Assembly (NCBI GenBank): GCA_007741555.1
Contig: CP036526.1
Span: 3,286,001-3,350,000 of the forward strand
Direction: 5' to 3'
Length of the DNA: 64,000 bases
From: Stieleria marina
GTDB lineage: Bacteria > Planctomycetota > Planctomycetia > Pirellulales > Pirellulaceae
This document shows, one piece after another, positions 35,644 through 44,971 of the stretch. Each line of letters begins with the position of its first letter. Position 1 is the stretch's first letter. The notes under the pieces were generated by a model. It did no database searches, had not been told where the DNA came from, and saw only the letters and a program-made list of their open reading frames with translations. The translations under genes and the position numbers were made by a program.

Positions 35644-38600
35644 GTGATCCGAAAAGAAAACCGAACACGTCGACCGAATCGTTCCCGCAAACGCGTGGGC
35701 TCGCAAGCTGCTATGCGCCGACGGATGACGCCCGAAAAATTGGAAGCTCGCCAGCTGCTGGCAGCGGATCCGATTCATGTCGGCGTGGTCTATCTGGAAA
35801 CCGATTATCTGGAAACCGACCAAGACGTCGGGGGCGATTCGCAGGGCGACCGGTTCATCGTTTCCTTTACGGGCGGTGCACCCGAAACCGAACTGACCGA
35901 GCTGCGGATTACGACGGACAAAGATGGCGACGGCATTTCGGTTGGTGATCCGATCTACGACACGGCTCCCGGCGGCCGCGGAAAAGACTTGTCGCACGGA
36001 TTTCAGATTGTCCGAATCGCCGGCGGCGATGGACGTGCCGTCGATGCGACGGCCGAGGTCGAAGACGGAGGCCAAGAACTGGTGCTGCGTCTGTCAAACT
36101 TTCGAGCCGGAGACAGGTTGGAGTTTACCCTCGATGTTGACGAAGTGCTGCGAAACGCGATCGATCTGGCAGTCTTCAACAATCGGCTGGACGTCATCAC
36201 GTCGGGACAGGAATTCCAGGATTCGATCTTGGATGCCAGCTTCGTCGCGCCACACTACGAAGCGACCACCGCCGATGCGATTTTCGAAAACGACTATGGT
36301 TCACCGAGTGTATCGCACGGATTGAATTTGCCGCCCGACGAAGGCGACGACATCGACAGCCGCGCCAATCGTTCTGCGGCAGCCATCGGCACTGTGCAGC
36401 AGGTGCCCAAGCCGATTTCGATCTCCGGTCACGTCTGGCTGGACAACGATTTGGATTTGGTTCGCGAGTTTGGCGAGCCGCTCTTAAGTAATATCGAAGT
36501 GTCGTTGTGGCAGTTGCAGGAATCGACGGGGAGTTTTGTCGATACCGGCCATCGGGCAACCACCAACGCACAAGGCAAGTACGAATTTTCCAAACTGCTA
36601 GCGCTGGCTCCGGGCCAGTATCAGGTTTCGCAAACGCAACCAGCTGGCCTGTTCAGCGTGGGTGCCGTGCCAGGCGAAGTCGATGGGACACCGGTTGGCC
36701 AAGCCGAAACGGTCGATCTCCTGACCAACATTATCATTCCGCTGGGTGATCAATCCGCAGTCAACTATGACTTTGCCGAAGCCCAGCCGGCTTCGATTCG
36801 CGGTTTTGTCTACCAAGACGACAATGACGATGGACGCCGCGACGCCGGTGAAACAGGCATCGGTGGCGTCACCGTGCAGTTGGTGCCTATTGATACGATC
36901 GCGCCTCAGTCGACTTTGACGGTAACGACATCCGCAGATGGTTCGTACTCTTTCACGGGCTTAGCACCGGGACAATACGAAGTCATCGAAGTCAATCAAC
37001 CAGCTAACTTGACGGACGGTAAAGACACAGCAGGAACCGTCGGCGGCTCCATCGTGGGAGTCGCGGACAACCCCGGCGATCGGTTGCACGGAATCGATTT
37101 GCATGGCGGCGACGACGGAATCGAATACAATTTCGGCGAATTGGCTCTCGGATCGATTGCCGGTTTTGTCTACTTGGCCGCGCCGGGCGAAGATTGCACA
37201 GGCGATCACGATAGTGACGGCAGTACGCCGCTGTCTGGCGTCCGCGTCGAGTTGCAAACTTCCGATGGGATCACGATCAGCCAAGCAACCACCGCGGCAG
37301 ACGGCGGCTACTTGTTCGATGACGTACCGCGTGGCAACTACCGCGTGGTCGAATTTACGCCCGATGGACTGCTGGACGGAAGTTCGCATGTGGGCCGAAT
37401 CAATAACATTCGCGTGGGCGATTCGGTCGATGGCGGGCTGATCCAGAGCATCGGACTTGTGCCGGGTGGCATCGGAACGGAGTACAATTTCTGCGAAGCG
37501 GCACCTGCAACGATTAGCGGAAACGTCTATCAGGATGATTCCGACGATGGGGTGCGTGACGCCGGAGAAGTCGGCATTGCCGGAGTGACGGTGACGCTTG
37601 TCGATAACAACAATAATGTGGTCGCAACGGCCACGACCAACAGCCAAGGGCAATACGAATTTGCCGACATCGTACCGGGGCAGTATTCGATCATCGAAAC
37701 GCACCCAGCCGGGTACTACGATGGAATGGATACGCCGGGGACGATCAGCGGACAAAGAGTAGGCCAGAGTGGCACCGATGGCGATTCGCTTCGCCAGATC
37801 GATATTCGCCAGGGGCAAACGGGCATCGAATACAACTTTGGCGAACTATTGGGCGCGACGCTCTCTGGCCAAGTCCACGTCGATCTGGATGACGACTGTG
37901 AACTGGATCCCGACGAAGAAGTTTTGTCGGACGTCGTGATTCGATTGATCGATGCGGCAGGTATCGAAGTCGCTCAGACGACCACTGACGCATCCGGACG
38001 ATATACGTTTGAGAACATCGCACCGGGCGAGTACACCGTCATTGAAGAACAACCGCAAGGTTACTTTGATGGAGGAGCCGTTACAGGTTCCGTGGGCGGT
38101 GTCGTTGAAAACGCCAATCGCATCGGCCAAGTGACGCTGACTTCGGGTGAAGTCGCGGTGGACTACAATTTCTGCGAAAATCCACCCGCCGAAATCATTG
38201 GGAGCGTGTTTGCCGATACCGATGGCGACTGTCTTTTTGAAGCTCATGAGGTTGGTATTTCCGGCGTCACGGTCGAACTTTTTGACGACGCGGGAACACT
38301 GGTCGCGTCGACGACCACGGATGCAACCGGCGGCTATCGGTTTACCAGTTTGAGAGCGGGCAGCTACACCGTTCGCGAAACTCAGCCCGCCGGCTGGTTG
38401 CAAGGCGGTCAAGTCGCTGGCAGCAAAGGTGGCGATACCTCGGTTCAAGACGTGATCTCGAAGATCCCGATTGGTTGGGGCGAACGCCTAACGCAATACA
38501 ACTTCTGCGAAGTCGAACCGGCCAGCATTGGTGGCTACGTTTACGTTGATTCCGACGGCGACTGCGTCCGTGACGCTGATGAACCACCTTTGGCGGGCGT

Positions 38601-40812
38601 CACGATCGAACTACGCGACGCATCGGGCAACTTGGTTGCAACGCAAGTGACCGACGCGGATGGTCAGTACCAGTTTGACAATCTTGCGCCAGGGGATTAT
38701 TCAGTCTTCGAGCAACAGCCGAACGGATACTTCCAAGGTGGGCAAATGCTGGGCAGCGGCGGCGGAGAAGTCTTGGGGGATGATCATCTTGGGTTTGAAT
38801 TGACCGCAGGCAGCGATCTGGTCAATTACGATTTCTGTGAATTGCCGCCCGCAAGCATTTCGGGTTCGGTGTGGCAGGAGACCGATCTGAATCAAGAGTT
38901 TAGCCCTGGCGAGATCCCGATCCCCGGTGTGCTGATCGAACTGATAGGCAATTCCGGTGAAGTCATTCAAACCACTCGTACCGATGCGTCTGGCGATTAC
39001 AATTTTGTTGCAATTGCCCCGGGGGGCTATTCGATTCGCGAAACGCAACCGAGCGGACTTTTCCACGGCGGCGAAATTGTCGGTTCCGTCGGCGGAGAAG
39101 TGGGCGATGATGACTTGCTAGTTGGCATCGTTTTGGAAGGCGGCGTTCAAGCTACTGACTATGACTTTCCCGAAGTTCCGCCGGCGTCGATCTCTGGCTA
39201 CGTCTTTCAGGATGGTAGACCGCTGCAACTAAATGAGGCACCCAGTCCCGAAACGCTACGGGAGTTTCGCGATGGTGAACGCACACCGGACGATGTTCCC
39301 ATCGAAGGTGTTCAGTTGGAACTGCGGACCATTATCGGGCTGCCGTTTGATGCGTCCAATGCGTTGCCGGGCGAGTATCCAGATGGCCCGATACGAGTGA
39401 CGACCGACGCGGATGGATTCTATGAATTCACTGGACTGCGACCGGGTGCGTATCACGTCTACGAAGTTCAGCCGGAAGAGTACATTGATAGTCTGGACAC
39501 GCCAGGCACGCGGGGTGGATTGGCAGTGAACCCGGCTGATTCGCTGGGCGATAGCGACAAAATTGTGATTCAAACCTTGGCACTGAACGAGGCGACGAAT
39601 CCGCGTGATGATGCGATTCTTAGCATCAATGTTCTCGCAGGTGGTAGCAGCCAGCTGAATAATTTCAGCGAGATCATTGTCGTACCAGTTGATCCGCCGA
39701 CCGATTTCTTGCCCCAGGACAAAGAGACGCCCGATCGCCCGCTGGCTCCCATCGAAACGTTCGATCCGCGGATTCGCGTGGTTGCGTTTGCCAATCCAGA
39801 AAAGGCCAGTAGTCCGCTGACGGCTTACGACGAATGGGCAGTCAGTTGGCACCTCAGTGTGATCAACGGCGGGTTCCCGCGAGGAACCGAAGGTGTGGAC
39901 GGACTGATCAACGGCGTCAGTGCTAATCGGATGCAACAGAACTGGGACGAAGGCGAACATGTCACGGGGCGATGGACGTTGATGACGGTCGATGGCGAGC
40001 GCATCGATGCCAGCGAATTGATGACGTTGGGCGAAGAGGACTCGACCGCTTTGACAGGTGACTTCGATGGTGACGGCACCGATGAAGCCGCGGTCTATGC
40101 CGGTGGACAATGGTTCGTCGATCTCAATGGAAACGGCGTTTGGGACGCCGGTGACCTTTGGATTCAGCTGGGCACGCGATTGGACCGCCCGGTCGTAGGC
40201 GACTGGGACGGCGACGGTAAAGACGACATCGCGATCTTTGGACGGCAATGGCAACGCGACGCGCAGCGGATCAAGCGAGACCCGGGGCTACCGGATCCCG
40301 ACAACACTCGTCGCCGCGATATCGACAATCGAACGCTCGCCAATCGAGGCGAAGACCGGGGGGAAGATCGAGAGCGTCTATTGCGTCGCGGAACCGAAGG
40401 TAACCTGCGGGCGGACGCGGTTGACCACGTATTTCAGTACGGAGAACAAGTCGACACGCCAATGGCGGGTGACTGGAACGGCGACGGCATTGACCAGATC
40501 GCCGTCTTCCGCGGGGGTGTCTGGCTACTTGATACGGACGGCGATGGTCGATGGACCGACAAAGACGATAAATCGACCTATGGTAAATCCGGTGATGAAC
40601 CGATCGTCGGTGATTTTAATGGCGACGGCATCGATGAAATCGGTGTGATCCGCGGCGACACCTGGATCGTTGATACCGATGGCGATCGGAAAATCACTGG
40701 CAACGATTTGCAATTCCAAGTTCCACGCCAAGACGCGGACAGCCAGCCGATCGTGGGCGACTGGGACGGTGACGGCAAAGACGATCCGGGCTACTACGAC
40801 GAAGCGGCGTAG
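35644..40812 (+). CDS. Giant SdrD-B-repeat surface protein with FG-GAP/EF-hand-like C-terminus
   Basis: 1722 aa from GTG 35644. The very basic N-terminus ('RKENRTRRPNRSRKRVG') leads into 'MTPEKLEARQLLAAD', the LExRxLLA motif of planctomycete secreted giants. Nine SdrD B-like Ig-type repeats begin near residues 260, 383, 503, 622, 739, 850, 961, 1070 and 1181. Each has the pattern 'SIxGxVYxDxxxDGxRDxGExGIxGVTVxLxD ... YNFxE', with Ca-binding Asp-rich loops. From about 1474 to the end are five FG-GAP-like units ('GDFDGDGTDEAAVY', 'GDWDGDGKDDIAIF', 'GDWNGDGIDQIAVF', 'GDFNGDGIDEIGVI', 'GDWDGDGKDDPGYY'). It is likely a calcium-stiffened extracellular stalk or adhesin. A 15-bp tandem duplication encodes Tyr-Leu-Glu-Thr-Asp twice (35791-35820). 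No sortase motif or C-terminal anchor is visible. Confidence 0.9.
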   Translation: MIRKENRTRRPNRSRKRVGSQAAMRRRMTPEKLEARQLLAADPIHVGVVYLETDYLETDQDVGGDSQGDRFIVSFTGGAPETELTELRITTDKDGDGISVGDPIYDTAPGGRGKDLSHGFQIVRIAGGDGRAVDATAEVEDGGQELVLRLSNFRAGDRLEFTLDVDEVLRNAIDLAVFNNRLDVITSGQEFQDSILDASFVAPHYEATTADAIFENDYGSPSVSHGLNLPPDEGDDIDSRANRSAAAIGTVQQVPKPISISGHVWLDNDLDLVREFGEPLLSNIEVSLWQLQESTGSFVDTGHRATTNAQGKYEFSKLLALAPGQYQVSQTQPAGLFSVGAVPGEVDGTPVGQAETVDLLTNIIIPLGDQSAVNYDFAEAQPASIRGFVYQDDNDDGRRDAGETGIGGVTVQLVPIDTIAPQSTLTVTTSADGSYSFTGLAPGQYEVIEVNQPANLTDGKDTAGTVGGSIVGVADNPGDRLHGIDLHGGDDGIEYNFGELALGSIAGFVYLAAPGEDCTGDHDSDGSTPLSGVRVELQTSDGITISQATTAADGGYLFDDVPRGNYRVVEFTPDGLLDGSSHVGRINNIRVGDSVDGGLIQSIGLVPGGIGTEYNFCEAAPATISGNVYQDDSDDGVRDAGEVGIAGVTVTLVDNNNNVVATATTNSQGQYEFADIVPGQYSIIETHPAGYYDGMDTPGTISGQRVGQSGTDGDSLRQIDIRQGQTGIEYNFGELLGATLSGQVHVDLDDDCELDPDEEVLSDVVIRLIDAAGIEVAQTTTDASGRYTFENIAPGEYTVIEEQPQGYFDGGAVTGSVGGVVENANRIGQVTLTSGEVAVDYNFCENPPAEIIGSVFADTDGDCLFEAHEVGISGVTVELFDDAGTLVASTTTDATGGYRFTSLRAGSYTVRETQPAGWLQGGQVAGSKGGDTSVQDVISKIPIGWGERLTQYNFCEVEPASIGGYVYVDSDGDCVRDADEPPLAGVTIELRDASGNLVATQVTDADGQYQFDNLAPGDYSVFEQQPNGYFQGGQMLGSGGGEVLGDDHLGFELTAGSDLVNYDFCELPPASISGSVWQETDLNQEFSPGEIPIPGVLIELIGNSGEVIQTTRTDASGDYNFVAIAPGGYSIRETQPSGLFHGGEIVGSVGGEVGDDDLLVGIVLEGGVQATDYDFPEVPPASISGYVFQDGRPLQLNEAPSPETLREFRDGERTPDDVPIEGVQLELRTIIGLPFDASNALPGEYPDGPIRVTTDADGFYEFTGLRPGAYHVYEVQPEEYIDSLDTPGTRGGLAVNPADSLGDSDKIVIQTLALNEATNPRDDAILSINVLAGGSSQLNNFSEIIVVPVDPPTDFLPQDKETPDRPLAPIETFDPRIRVVAFANPEKASSPLTAYDEWAVSWHLSVINGGFPRGTEGVDGLINGVSANRMQQNWDEGEHVTGRWTLMTVDGERIDASELMTLGEEDSTALTGDFDGDGTDEAAVYAGGQWFVDLNGNGVWDAGDLWIQLGTRLDRPVVGDWDGDGKDDIAIFGRQWQRDAQRIKRDPGLPDPDNTRRRDIDNRTLANRGEDRGEDRERLLRRGTEGNLRADAVDHVFQYGEQVDTPMAGDWNGDGIDQIAVFRGGVWLLDTDGDGRWTDKDDKSTYGKSGDEPIVGDFNGDGIDEIGVIRGDTWIVDTDGDRKITGNDLQFQVPRQDADSQPIVGDWDGDGKDDPGYYDEAA
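35791..35820 (+). repeat. 15-bp tandem duplication inside the SdrD-repeat gene
   Basis: tatctggaaaccgat (35791-35805) and tatctggaaaccgac (35806-35820) differ at one base and duplicate Tyr-Leu-Glu-Thr-Asp in frame. Confidence 0.9.
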
Positions 40813-40847
40813 TGGTTCGAGCGTCTGGTGCGAACATGTGGCCCAAA

Positions 40848-40862
40848 TGCTCAGCTTGAGCA
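40848..40862. terminator. Hairpin between convergent genes
   Basis: tgctca - gct - tgagca, a 6-bp perfect stem 36 bp after the SdrD-repeat gene and before the end of the convergent gene at 40886. It could serve both strands; there is no T-run. Confidence 0.4.
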
Positions 40863-40885
40863 GTCAGTAAAGCGACGTCCGAGCG

Positions 40886-41905
40886 CTACGCGGATGGTTC
40901 GTCGTCACTGCCAAACCAGCCTCGGACTCCTTGCCATGCTTTGCCGATCAAACGACCTGTGATCAATTCCTCAGTCCAGGTCTCGCGATTCTCGTCAAAG
41001 TTGTGCCAGACTGCTTCTAAGTATGGAGTCGATGCGGTCGAAAGCGTCGCATAAAGGCCGTCGTCCGAGATCTTGTCCAACGCATCGCGGTAGTGCGCGA
41101 TAATGTGTTCGTCGAACAAACCGCTAGCAACCGTGACAGTCGACAGGGCACCGCGTGTGGTCAGCGTAACGCGGTTCATGGCGTACATGGTCATGGTCGT
41201 GCTGACATCCCACAGTCCCACGTTGGCGTCCGATGCAGCGGATTCCATCTCGGTCCACAGTCGTTCGACTTCGCTCTGCGGCAACAGGTTGCGTGGGTCG
41301 ACTTGACTGGCTTCCAGAGACAATTGGCTGATCGTTTTGCGCAGCCCTTCGATACTCACCGGCGGCGTGTCCATGGCATCGGCAGCGCGCTGGCTGGTCT
41401 TTTGCAATGCGTCGACGAGGTCCGAAACCCGGTCGATGCTTGAATCGGAATCAATAATGCCTTCGCGTTTCAGTTCGTCGCTTAGCTTTTTTAGATAGTG
41501 GCTTGAACCGTACGCCACGTCGCTGAAAACCGCCAGCACTGTCATCGGAGACAAGTGCAATGTCGCCGCACCAGCGACATCCAATAGCCCGCCGACTGCT
41601 TTCTGAGCAAGTTGCGATTCCTGTTCCGTAGGAGCCTGGGCGTCGGCCGTCGATTTTACACCGCCAACGTCGTGCACCATCATGTCCAGCGCCTGCTGAA
41701 CAAAAACACTGTAGCTTCGTGAAGATCGAAACGCAGTGGGAATCAAACGCGCGGCGGTTTCGTTGACCAGCCCGCCAATGACGGCAGAAACGCTGCGAGC
41801 CGTTCGCTCTGGCAGTGTCAATCCATAAGCCAACGTGTCGATCAATGACGAACCGTCGCCGTCACTGGATTCCGAATCAAGGTCGCGTTTGGTCAAGTCA
41901 GACAT
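40886..41905 (-). CDS. Helical hypothetical protein
   Basis: 339 aa from ATG 41905 (a GTG directly before it, at 41908, is the alternative). The protein is soluble-looking and largely alpha-helical, with no signal peptide and no motif I recognise. Segments include 'YGLTLPERTARSVSAVIGGL', 'YSVFVQQALDMMVHDVGGV' and 'SSHYLKKLSDELKREGIID', and a weakly hydrophobic stretch 'AVGGLLDVAGAATLHLSPMT' near the middle. The last 20 residues are Trp/Gly-rich and acidic. The pattern of amphipathic helices could suit a membrane-associated or polyester-granule protein, but that is speculation. Monocistronic by spacing; convergent with the SdrD-repeat gene. Confidence 0.7.
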   Translation of the reverse strand: MSDLTKRDLDSESSDGDGSSLIDTLAYGLTLPERTARSVSAVIGGLVNETAARLIPTAFRSSRSYSVFVQQALDMMVHDVGGVKSTADAQAPTEQESQLAQKAVGGLLDVAGAATLHLSPMTVLAVFSDVAYGSSHYLKKLSDELKREGIIDSDSSIDRVSDLVDALQKTSQRAADAMDTPPVSIEGLRKTISQLSLEASQVDPRNLLPQSEVERLWTEMESAASDANVGLWDVSTTMTMYAMNRVTLTTRGALSTVTVASGLFDEHIIAHYRDALDKISDDGLYATLSTASTPYLEAVWHNFDENRETWTEELITGRLIGKAWQGVRGWFGSDDEPSA

Positions 41906-42065
41906 CACAGCACCACATAGTTAGCGTCGCAAATAGGCTAGGCAAGCAAGATACAGGCATCGCCAAAAACATCTTGGGGCGCCGGGCTGGAAGGGAATCG
42001 AAACATTCCATCGCACACGCAGGCCCGGCGACGCGTGCGTTGTAAGATTGTCTCACACTTTCGTA

Positions 42066-42497
42066 TCACGAAAACGATGCTTCGGTCAAAAGCTTGTGGG
42101 CTGCGTGGTACTTTTGCATTCGTTCCAGATCTTTGGGCCGCAAGTCTGGTATCTCGAACAAGTTGCTGTTGTCCCGAAGGTCAGCCATTTTGACGGCCCG
42201 AGCGATTGGGTTCTTAGCGATCGCTGAGATGTAATCGGTATACGATTGCTCTAAATCGTGCGTGACTAAATGCAGTGCATCAAGCACATCGTCCGCGAAT
42301 CCTTCTGAACGTAGCTGATCAAATGTAAAAGGCGTGTCTTCCACGACGTCGTGGAGAACGGCCACGATTTTTTCGGCATCCGAGCCGACCGCCATCATCA
42401 GACGCAGCGGGTGCAAGACGTAGGGAGAACCATCTTTGCGGGTTTGGCCTTTGTGGGCTGTGACCGCAATTTCTATCGCTCGTTCCAGATCAGACAT
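42066..42497 (-). CDS. Small HD-domain hydrolase (RelA/SpoT hydrolase-like)
   Basis: 143 aa from ATG 42497. It corresponds to the HD hydrolase part of RelA/SpoT proteins alone: 'AIEIAVTAHKGQTRKDGSPY', His29 in 'YVLHPLRLMMAV', the His49-Asp50 pair in 'VAVLHDVVEDT' and 'ARAVKMADLRDNSNLFEIPD'. There is no synthetase, TGS or ACT domain. Small stand-alone proteins of this type hydrolyse (p)ppGpp (MESH1/SAH) or related phosphorylated nucleotides; here the substrate is inferred only from the family. It lies between two unrelated minus-strand genes. Confidence 0.85.
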   Translation of the reverse strand: MSDLERAIEIAVTAHKGQTRKDGSPYVLHPLRLMMAVGSDAEKIVAVLHDVVEDTPFTFDQLRSEGFADDVLDALHLVTHDLEQSYTDYISAIAKNPIARAVKMADLRDNSNLFEIPDLRPKDLERMQKYHAAHKLLTEASFS

Positions 42498-42571
42498 ACT
42501 TCGTCATGTTAGGGGCTAACAAAATACTTGGTGTAAGAATGAGGCTGGAAAAAGATGGTTCGATGGCGCGC

Positions 42572-44809
42572 CTATTTGATCGAAAAAATGGCGTTCAACG
42601 CGACGGTGTCTTGTGAAACGATTTTTCCGATGCCAATCACTTTCATGCCCGTTGCAGGAATTCGGTTGGCGTCCGCGATCGTAATGGAAACGGCTGAGCC
42701 ATCGGATAAAGTTACCTGAGGGGCAGTCTTGGTGCCGCTCATGGTTCCGATCAACAGGATTCCGTCGGTGGGGCGTTTGGATAATCCCAGCCAGACGACG
42801 GGAGGGTCGCCAGCGAATTCATCCAGAAGCGTTGAATCGCCGATCTCGGCCAGCAGGTTTCGCAGCGAAACACTATTCGAATTGGCTTCGATCGCGCCGA
42901 CGGGACAAATTCGGGCGTAGGCGGTGCCCAAGTCACGTCGCTGATCGGTGCCCGCAGCCCGCTTTTTAAGTAAGGTCAGCATCGCCTGGGAAGCCTTCTT
43001 TGTCGCATCGATTAGCTCCGGCGAATCCGTTTCCGCCGGGCCATCCAGGGTCACGCCCTCGCCGAACGGCGAATCGTCGGATCCCCCCAGTGCAGGCAGT
43101 CCACTGGGCATGGACGGCAGATCGGAACGGTTGGTTTTCGATGACGCAGTAGAGTCGCCGTCGCCGAAAGGATCGTCGATCGCAGCTTTGTTACTGGATG
43201 CTTTGGGGCTGTCTGTCATGCCAAACACGCTGTCCAGATCGTCGCGGCTGGCTGCTTGCTTGCTGAAGTCAGTAAAGTCCGGATCTTTTGGCTTGGGTGT
43301 TGCGATCTCTGTTGGTTCTGGCACGGCCGGATCTGGGGTCACGGCCTCTGGCATCTTGTTTGCCTGGGGAGCTGCAACATCTTCCGTGGTCGGGGAGGGG
43401 CGCCCAAACGGATCCGAGAAACCGGCAGACGAATCGGGTGTGGTCGAATCCGTGGTGGCAGCATTGGTTGCGGCCGGCAAATCGTCTGTTACGTCGGATG
43501 CGGTTGAGGGATTGTTCGCAGGCATCGAAAACGACGACGCATCGCTTGTCGAATTTTCACCAGTGGAGTCATCCGCAGGGACTTGCTCGTTACCAGCGGT
43601 TGCCGCGGAGCTGTCGTTGCCATCAGTCGCTGCATTGTCGGCAACAAACTGTCCCAGCGGACTGTCCGCGGGAACCAAGTCGGTTGATTCGCCAAAGGAA
43701 TCGCTACGCTGCGTCGTCGCCGCTGGGCCACTGGTACCAACGGGAGCGGCGGCCATCGTACCGGAGTTTGTATTTGAATTTCCCAGAAACGGCCAAAAGC
43801 CTAGGTCCGGGGCTTTGCCAATTGCAAGCAGGACGCCGCCCGCGAGCGGTAGAGCCAGAAGCGGTCCCAAAGCGATACTGGCGAGCGTTTTAAGCGGTGA
43901 CGCTTTTTTGCGTTTTATAGGCGGACGCGAACGAACTTTCATCGGCATTGCCGGAGCCGCTGCGCCCGCGCCATCGCTTGTTACGATCTCGCTTGGGTTG
44001 AACTCATGTTCCTCCAAGTCGACATCTTCGACTACCAAGCCGCTCTCTTGGGAAGCAGGTTCGTCAGAGAATTGTTCTTCAGGGGCATGCGATTCAAATT
44101 CGATCGTCTCGTCGTCTGCCAGGAACTGTTGGACTTCTTCTTCGACATCGACTTCCTCGCCCGAGGACGCGGCAGCATACGCCCCGTCTTCTTCGGTCAT
44201 CGTATCCATCAGCGTGGTCGATTCGGTAGACGTTTCTTCGGCAGAGTCTTCGTCCACCGCGGCGACTTCATCCAAGTACTGCTCGACGTCGTCGTCATCA
44301 AGCGTCTCATTAAGAGAGTGTGCGTCGAGTGTTTTTTCGTTAACGGAATCATTGTCCGTGCCATCCTCTTCCGTGACGTCGTCGTCGTTCTCGAGATACT
44401 CTTCGATCTCATTGAGCTCTTCGACATCGTCCTCCGCGTCGACTTGCGACAGTCCCAATGCGGCGGCCCCGGCAGCAAGTGTGCCAGCGGCGAGTGCGCC
44501 ACCGGCCGCGGCGACGGATCCGGCCGCGTCGGTAAATAGACCGCCTTGGTCGACGTCTTGGATCTCTCCAATCTCGTCATCCGATGCGATGGACGCTTCG
44601 CCGTGCAGTGCCGCGACTGCGTGTTCCTGAATTTGCATGGGTTCGCCATCGGCGCCGATAAACTGCACCATCGGTGGCAGCCGGTCCAGCAATTCTGCTG
44701 CAGCAAAGGTTTCGCGGCACAGTGGGCACTGTGCGTAGGCGTCGTCTGGCAACTGGGCGGACGGGACGCGAATCGCTTCGGCGCACCGCGGACAATGAGC
44801 AACAATCAT
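42572..44809 (-). CDS. Zinc-ribbon membrane protein with long acidic linkers
   Basis: 745 aa from ATG 44809; the frame runs to 44866 but the zinc ribbon starts at 44809. Residues 1-35 hold a zinc ribbon, C6-P-R-C9 and C28-P-L-C31 ('MIVAHCPRCAEAIRVP', 'AQCPLCRETF'). Residues about 90-290 are strongly acidic with Asp/Glu/Ser/Thr repeats. A basic patch ('KVRSRPPIKRKKASPLK') and one transmembrane helix ('TLASIALGPLLALPLAGGVL', about 305-328) follow. Another disordered Ser/Thr/Pro/Asp region reaches about residue 600. A C-terminal folded domain of about 120 residues ends with beta-rich 'GMKVIGIGKIVSQDTVALNA'. Zinc-ribbon-plus-helix proteins of this kind are common in planctomycetes with unknown roles. 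Its base composition gives a 560-codon open frame on the opposite strand, which I regard as a shadow. Confidence 0.8.
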   Translation of the reverse strand: MIVAHCPRCAEAIRVPSAQLPDDAYAQCPLCRETFAAAELLDRLPPMVQFIGADGEPMQIQEHAVAALHGEASIASDDEIGEIQDVDQGGLFTDAAGSVAAAGGALAAGTLAAGAAALGLSQVDAEDDVEELNEIEEYLENDDDVTEEDGTDNDSVNEKTLDAHSLNETLDDDDVEQYLDEVAAVDEDSAEETSTESTTLMDTMTEEDGAYAAASSGEEVDVEEEVQQFLADDETIEFESHAPEEQFSDEPASQESGLVVEDVDLEEHEFNPSEIVTSDGAGAAAPAMPMKVRSRPPIKRKKASPLKTLASIALGPLLALPLAGGVLLAIGKAPDLGFWPFLGNSNTNSGTMAAAPVGTSGPAATTQRSDSFGESTDLVPADSPLGQFVADNAATDGNDSSAATAGNEQVPADDSTGENSTSDASSFSMPANNPSTASDVTDDLPAATNAATTDSTTPDSSAGFSDPFGRPSPTTEDVAAPQANKMPEAVTPDPAVPEPTEIATPKPKDPDFTDFSKQAASRDDLDSVFGMTDSPKASSNKAAIDDPFGDGDSTASSKTNRSDLPSMPSGLPALGGSDDSPFGEGVTLDGPAETDSPELIDATKKASQAMLTLLKKRAAGTDQRRDLGTAYARICPVGAIEANSNSVSLRNLLAEIGDSTLLDEFAGDPPVVWLGLSKRPTDGILLIGTMSGTKTAPQVTLSDGSAVSITIADANRIPATGMKVIGIGKIVSQDTVALNAIFSIK

Positions 44810-44971
44810 GGATCTACACCTAACGGACGGAACGGCATCACACCGTTTTCGACTTAAACAGGGCACTTGATTGTAACCACTGAAATGAAAAATATTAGGC
44901 CAAAGCGACCCGTCAAACGCCTTCGGATACCGTCAAATACCTCGTTTTGCCGTTACAGCCCAACCAGTCGA

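Noticed and set aside
39256-40254. 332-codon antisense frame in the SdrD-repeat gene
   Set aside because: Shadow of the repeat-rich sense gene; periodic only because the sense repeats are.
42948-44630. 560-codon open frame on the plus strand
   Set aside because: It is the exact antisense of the acidic, Ser/Thr-rich linker gene. Its product is Ser/Ala low complexity without a motif, as expected from reverse reading of Asp/Glu/Ser/Ala codons.
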